Of a DNA stretch of 8,532 nucleotides, positions 6,098-8,532 are shown piece by piece; within the stretch, counting starts at the first letter, position 1; each line of letters starts with the position of its first letter. The DNA comes from Candidatus Bathyarchaeota archaeon (GTDB lineage: Archaea > Thermoproteota > Bathyarchaeia > 40CM-2-53-6 > RBG-13-38-9). Location: NCBI GenBank assembly GCA_018396565.1, contig JAGTQO010000065.1, positions 1 to 8,532 on the forward strand, in the 5' to 3' direction. The translations under genes were made by a program, and so were the position numbers. The notes beneath the pieces were generated by a model, which saw only the letters and a list, made by a program, of their open reading frames with translations, did not search any database and was not told the DNA's origin.

Positions 6098-7162
6098 TCA
6101 CTTGAGCAGAAACCTTGTACTTATCCTTCTTCTTAACTCTTCGAATTTTGGATTGAGTTTTGTCACTTCGAATCGAACAACATCAACCCTTTCATCTGGA
6201 TCCCAGCTGCCTTCACCATAGGTATCCTCCCACATCTTCTTGAATTCTTCTAGGGTGTAGCCTCCCTCCCTCTTCGCATCCTCCTCAGTAAAGTCTCCAA
6301 GTCTCTTTCTCAGGACGTCTTTGATCCTAATATCTGCAAAGTGGGGTTCATAGAGGTCTGCTTTAACGATGGAGTCTTTACGAACTTTTGAGTCGAGACC
6401 CTTCAGGGATATTTGTGTCTTGGTTCCATTTAGCACACTTTCAATTGTGCCAAGCCTGAAAGGTATTCTGACTTGAGACTCCACAACTTCCTTAACAATC
6501 TCTTCAATCGGTTTTTCAGGTCTCCTCGCAACCTCGCTTACTATCTGTCTGGCGACAACCCCTCTGATTCCTTTCTTCACTAGAGTCTCAGCAACTTTCA
6601 ACTGTTTCCTCGGCTCCTTAATTTTCCTAGCTATCCTCACTGCTGTCGTGTACTCCAACTTACCTTCAGGCACTCTTCTTGAGACTGTTTCCGGAGCTAC
6701 CAGTCTCTGAACCTTCGCTGGCATATCTGTCACAAGCTTCATCCAATCTTTGACGGTCAGTTGACTAACGCCAACACGTTTGGCAACGGACTCTTCGTTG
6801 GGATACTTATCTGGAAACATTTCCATTAACTTCAGGCAGGTCCTTCCTTTCTCAACTGCACTTAGGTCCTCCCTATGGATGTTTTCTATGAGATTCAACT
6901 CTATTACTTGGTCGTCTGTGTAGTTCCTTACAATTGCTGGTACTTTTTCAAGGCCGGCTTGATGTGAAGCTCTATATCGCCTCTCACCTACAACGACTTC
7001 ATATCCCTTATCGACCGGCCTGACTATCAGAGGCTGGAGAAGACCTACGTGTGCTATGCTGTCAGCTAACTCATCGAGGGCTTCTTTCCTAAACTCTTCT
7101 CTGGGGTTCAACCTGTTTGGCTGTATCCTCTTCAACTCTATTTCTTTGATATACTCGGACAT
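6098..7162 (-). CDS. ParB-like nuclease/CTPase-domain protein with C-terminal ASCH-like domain
   Basis: The N-terminal part (about 1-105) is a ParB/Spo0J/Srx-type domain: RLNPREEF, GLLQPLIVRP, the GERRYRA box (59-65) and ENIHRE (93-98), the last two being the nucleotide-binding motifs of CTP-dependent ParB proteins. A helix-turn-helix follows (about 123-142, ESVAKRVGVSQLTVKDWMKL). Instead of the usual ParB dimerisation domain, residues about 231-335 read like an ASCH (PUA-related) domain: RIPFRLGTIESVLNGTKTQ, then a LGDFTEEDAKREGGYTLEEF stretch, then WDPDERVDVVRFE. ASCH domains are linked with RNA binding. The ATG has GGAG five bases upstream. No parA and no classical parS site are in the window. 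It could act in chromosome partition, as a transcription regulator, or in RNA metabolism. The ParB part is confident; ASCH is my own pattern match. Confidence 0.88.
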   Translation of the reverse strand: MSEYIKEIELKRIQPNRLNPREEFRKEALDELADSIAHVGLLQPLIVRPVDKGYEVVVGERRYRASHQAGLEKVPAIVRNYTDDQVIELNLIENIHREDLSAVEKGRTCLKLMEMFPDKYPNEESVAKRVGVSQLTVKDWMKLVTDMPAKVQRLVAPETVSRRVPEGKLEYTTAVRIARKIKEPRKQLKVAETLVKKGIRGVVARQIVSEVARRPEKPIEEIVKEVVESQVRIPFRLGTIESVLNGTKTQISLKGLDSKVRKDSIVKADLYEPHFADIRIKDVLRKRLGDFTEEDAKREGGYTLEEFKKMWEDTYGEGSWDPDERVDVVRFEVTKLNPKFEELRRRISTRFLLK

Positions 7163-7260
7163 TCACGCTCCACGCCTAGCGGAGAGATGTTTGGCCTTTG
7201 TCGTGTATTGTGTTCGCTATGCCACTCAAATATGTGATTGCCATTCAATATCGAGTTGAT

Positions 7261-7279
7261 TTATCCATCTCTTATCCAT
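7261..7279 (-). repeat. Tandem 8-bp direct repeat upstream of the parB-like gene
   Basis: TTATCCAT occurs at 7261-7268 and again at 7272-7279, an 11-base period close to one DNA turn. On the minus strand this is ATGGATAA twice, about 100 bases before the ParB-like start and next to AT-rich TATTTATGG. It could be a regulator site facing one side of the helix. The rest of the 203-base gap shows only AT-rich sequence. Confidence 0.3.
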
Positions 7280-7365
7280 AAATATTTCCAATAAAGGTTT
7301 TTGGGACTTCCGAATGGGCTCTCTGAGTCTATTCATATATTTACGGGTACAGTTTGAATTTCTTA

Positions 7366-7962
7366 CTATTCTATCTTTATCTCTTTCCCTTTTGGTGTAG
7401 GTCTCTTCCTTTTGAGGATGACCTCTAACACTCCATTCTTATACGAAGCTTTGGGACTCTCGGGGTCTACGGGTGCAGGCAGTTCCAAGACTTTATAGTA
7501 TTTTCTTTGAGGGGTATCTACAGATATGGTCATTTCATTCTCTGTGGCCTGAAGGTTTATGTCAGTTTTTTCGACTCCTGGCAGTTCAGCTACAACTCTG
7601 ACGGTGTCGCCCTCTACGATGACGTCGACTAGGGGTTCACGCTCCTCTTTTACTGTGAGGCTTGGTTTGGGTGGTCCGAAGGCTGTCCTTCCAAGAGAAG
7701 GTTTGACGTTTCCAAACTCTCTTATAATAGGTTTTCCGTCTGGTCCTAGACTCATGGAATATCCATAGACTATAGGTCCAACCTGTCTTACTGTGCTGCC
7801 ATCTGGAAGCCTACGTTCCCTAATGAGTTCTTTTGGTAGGGTTCCAGCGATCTCTTTGAACATTTCTTCAAACATTCTATCCATGTCCTCGAAGAACCAG
7901 TCGCTGAAGAATGGGTACCGTCTTCTCCTGAACCATGATGGAAAGTCTTCATTCCAAGACAT
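7366..7962 (-). CDS. Small heat-shock protein, Hsp20 / alpha-crystallin family
   Basis: ATP-independent chaperone that forms large oligomers and holds unfolding proteins in the cytoplasm. The N-terminal region is rich in aromatic and charged residues (WFRRRRYPFFSDWFFEDMDR), followed by a segment with YGYSMSLGPDGKPIIREFGNV seen in archaeal members. The alpha-crystallin domain lies about 105-190, with VVAELPGVEKTDI and the NGVLEVILKR signature. IKI near the C-terminus is the IxI anchoring motif. I place the start at the ATG at 7960-7962 (198 residues): a GGTGA ribosome site lies five bases before it. An in-frame GTG at 7969-7971 would add three residues but overlaps that site. The promoter has a TATA box and a palindrome. 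Family is certain; regulation is inferred. Confidence 0.96.
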   Translation of the reverse strand: MSWNEDFPSWFRRRRYPFFSDWFFEDMDRMFEEMFKEIAGTLPKELIRERRLPDGSTVRQVGPIVYGYSMSLGPDGKPIIREFGNVKPSLGRTAFGPPKPSLTVKEEREPLVDVIVEGDTVRVVAELPGVEKTDINLQATENEMTISVDTPQRKYYKVLELPAPVDPESPKASYKNGVLEVILKRKRPTPKGKEIKIE

Positions 7963-7994
7963 TTTGTTCACCTTTTATATTTTTGCTTGGTAAG

Positions 7995-8002
7995 TATATA
8001 AA
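7995..8002 (-). promoter_or_regulatory. TATA box of the hsp20 gene
   Basis: TTTATATA on the minus strand matches the archaeal TATA consensus. It is centred about 36 bases before the ATG at 7962, so transcription would start near 7973 with a very short leader containing AAGGTGA. Confidence 0.7.
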
Positions 8003-8004
8003 TG

Positions 8005-8023
8005 TTGTTACTTCAAGTAACAA
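8005..8023. promoter_or_regulatory. Perfect palindrome upstream of hsp20, candidate operator
   Basis: TTGTTACTTcAAGTAACAA has two perfect 9-bp arms around one base. It begins three bases from the TATA box and covers the BRE position, where a bound protein would block or help TFB. Palindromic operators next to TATA boxes control heat-shock genes in other archaea (for example Phr in Pyrococcus). This sequence does not match the Phr site as I remember it. Confidence 0.6.
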
Positions 8024-8100
8024 ATCATAGGTAGCCCATCGAACAAGAAGTTTTACTCAGTCAGAGAATCTAGATATTTGCGATCTTCCCTAAGGTCTGT

Positions 8101-8119
8101 TTCAAGCGCTTTGCTTGAA
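8101..8119. repeat. Hairpin TTCAAGC-GCTTT-GCTTGAA
   Basis: A perfect 7-bp inverted repeat with a 5-base loop lies in the 281-base gap between the hsp20 promoter and tRNA-Cys. The gap also holds a 6-bp hairpin (8242-8247 with 8257-8262) and three GTCAAG copies (8201, 8236, 8246). No gene is recognised there. It may end the tRNA-Cys transcript or belong to an unrecognised small RNA. Confidence 0.35.
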
Positions 8120-8304
8120 CACTTCAGATTATGCCTGTTCATATCGGCAAATTCTATGCACATCCCACATCTTGAGCATCGAACCAACATTTCCCCTCAA
8201 GTCAAGACCCAGCATTTCACGATTTATTCTAAACTGTCAAGTAGAGTCAAGTTCAAACTCTAAGATAATAAAGCCACGTGTTTATCGGCGACGTTGGATT
8301 ATGG

Positions 8305-8392
8305 AGCCGGGTGTGGGAGTCGAACCCACATACTGCGGGTTACAACCATTTTAGACTGCAGCCCGCCGCCTGAACCGTTCGGCCACCCCGGC
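8305..8392 (-). tRNA. tRNA-Cys (anticodon GCA) with a 15-base intron
   Basis: It folds as a cloverleaf. The acceptor is GCCGGGG/ACCCGGC with a G7-A66 mismatch, the D arm is GCCG...AGGC with GG in the loop, and the anticodon stem is GCGGG/CCCGC. The loop CUGCAG|A is interrupted after base 37, and the T arm is GUGGG-UUCGACU-CCCAC. The variable loop is five bases, which excludes Leu and Ser. Anticodon GCA (8357-8359) and discriminator U73 both fit cysteine. CCA directly follows (8302-8304), so the 3' end may be encoded. It stands alone on the minus strand, about 340 bases upstream of hsp20. Confidence 0.93.
8341..8355 (-). other. tRNA-Cys intron at canonical position 37/38
   Basis: Fifteen bases (UCUAAAAUGGUUGUA) lie between G37 and A38. 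A relaxed bulge-helix-bulge can be drawn with C32-C35 facing GUUG (one U-U mismatch), bulges AGU and UAA, and cuts after the second base of each bulge. This is the form recognised by archaeal tRNA-splicing endonuclease. The inner intron helix is very weak. Confidence 0.85.
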
Positions 8393-8532
8393 AAACCCAC
8401 AATGAATCTTTACTTTCCTCTCTTATTTCATTTTTACTAATTGATCAAGATGTAATAATGTGATGAATTTTGTCCCCATCCCAATAGTGATAAAGGATTC
8501 AAATGGTTGTTTACGATAGTTTAGGAGATAAT
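8393..8532. other. AT-rich end of window, no gene seen
   Basis: This stretch upstream of tRNA-Cys should hold its promoter, but no convincing TATA box at the expected distance stands out. A perfect palindrome TTGATCAA is at 8441-8448. A GTGATGA (8460-8466) looks like a C box but has no matching D box. Confidence 0.4.

Noticed and set aside
8078..8263. 61-codon plus-strand open frame in the hsp20-tRNA gap
   Set aside because: No ribosome binding site and no recognisable family. The region carries hairpins, and the frame overlaps another open frame equally lacking support.
8115..8354. 79-codon open frame ending in GVGVEPTYCGLQPF
   Set aside because: Its C-terminal part is a translation of the tRNA-Cys gene read on the wrong strand, a well-known false protein. 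The rest has no gene-like features.
8460..8520. Possible C/D box small RNA beginning with GTGATGA
   Set aside because: The C box is perfect but no CTGA D or D' box follows within the usual distance.
1..8532. CRISPR array or intact insertion sequence
   Set aside because: No regularly spaced repeats of suitable length, no transposase and no matching terminal inverted repeats with target duplications were seen.

Overview
The window looks archaeal. The evidence is a tRNA gene with a short intron at canonical position 37/38, TATA-like boxes about 25 bases before likely transcript starts, GGTGA/GGTG-type ribosome binding sites, an archaeal-looking arginyl-tRNA synthetase, and proteins of the acetyl-CoA (Wood-Ljungdahl) pathway. 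Base composition is moderate and genes are packed but not densely operonic. The mix resembles uncultured anaerobic lineages such as Bathyarchaeia. That placement is an inference from gene content and has not been tested.

Left part (1-3200): a C1/acetyl-CoA module. A minus-strand NAD(P)/FAD-dependent oxidoreductase is cut off at 213 residues by a stop just after a run of six G. Divergently, on the plus strand, lie metV and metF (overlapping by four bases), which form a MetVF-type methylene-tetrahydrofolate reductase. After them comes a CooC-type ATPase, which loads nickel into carbon monoxide dehydrogenase. MetVF would make the methyl group and CooC would mature the CODH that joins it to CO. 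The CODH genes themselves are not in the window.

Middle (3196-6030): a 344-base gap rich in small inverted repeats, with one possible coding remnant, separates the module from a minus-strand block. Reading in the direction of transcription, that block is tRNA-Arg(CCG), argS and a stand-alone Lrp/AsnC effector-binding (RAM) domain protein. The argS leader holds a 9-bp inverted repeat with a possible competing partner. argS coding similarity continues upstream of its GTG codon into a stretch with no standard start codon.

Right part (6031-8532): a minus-strand gene joins a ParB N-terminal (CTPase-type) domain and helix-turn-helix to what reads as a C-terminal ASCH/PUA-like domain. Next is a small heat-shock protein (Hsp20) whose TATA box is abutted by a perfect 9-bp-arm palindrome, a good operator candidate. 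Last is an intron-containing tRNA-Cys(GCA) with CCA apparently encoded. No CRISPR array, insertion sequence or rRNA was seen. The items most worth following up are the ParB-ASCH fusion, the Hsp20 palindrome, the argS leader and start, and the MetVF/CooC module in an archaeon.
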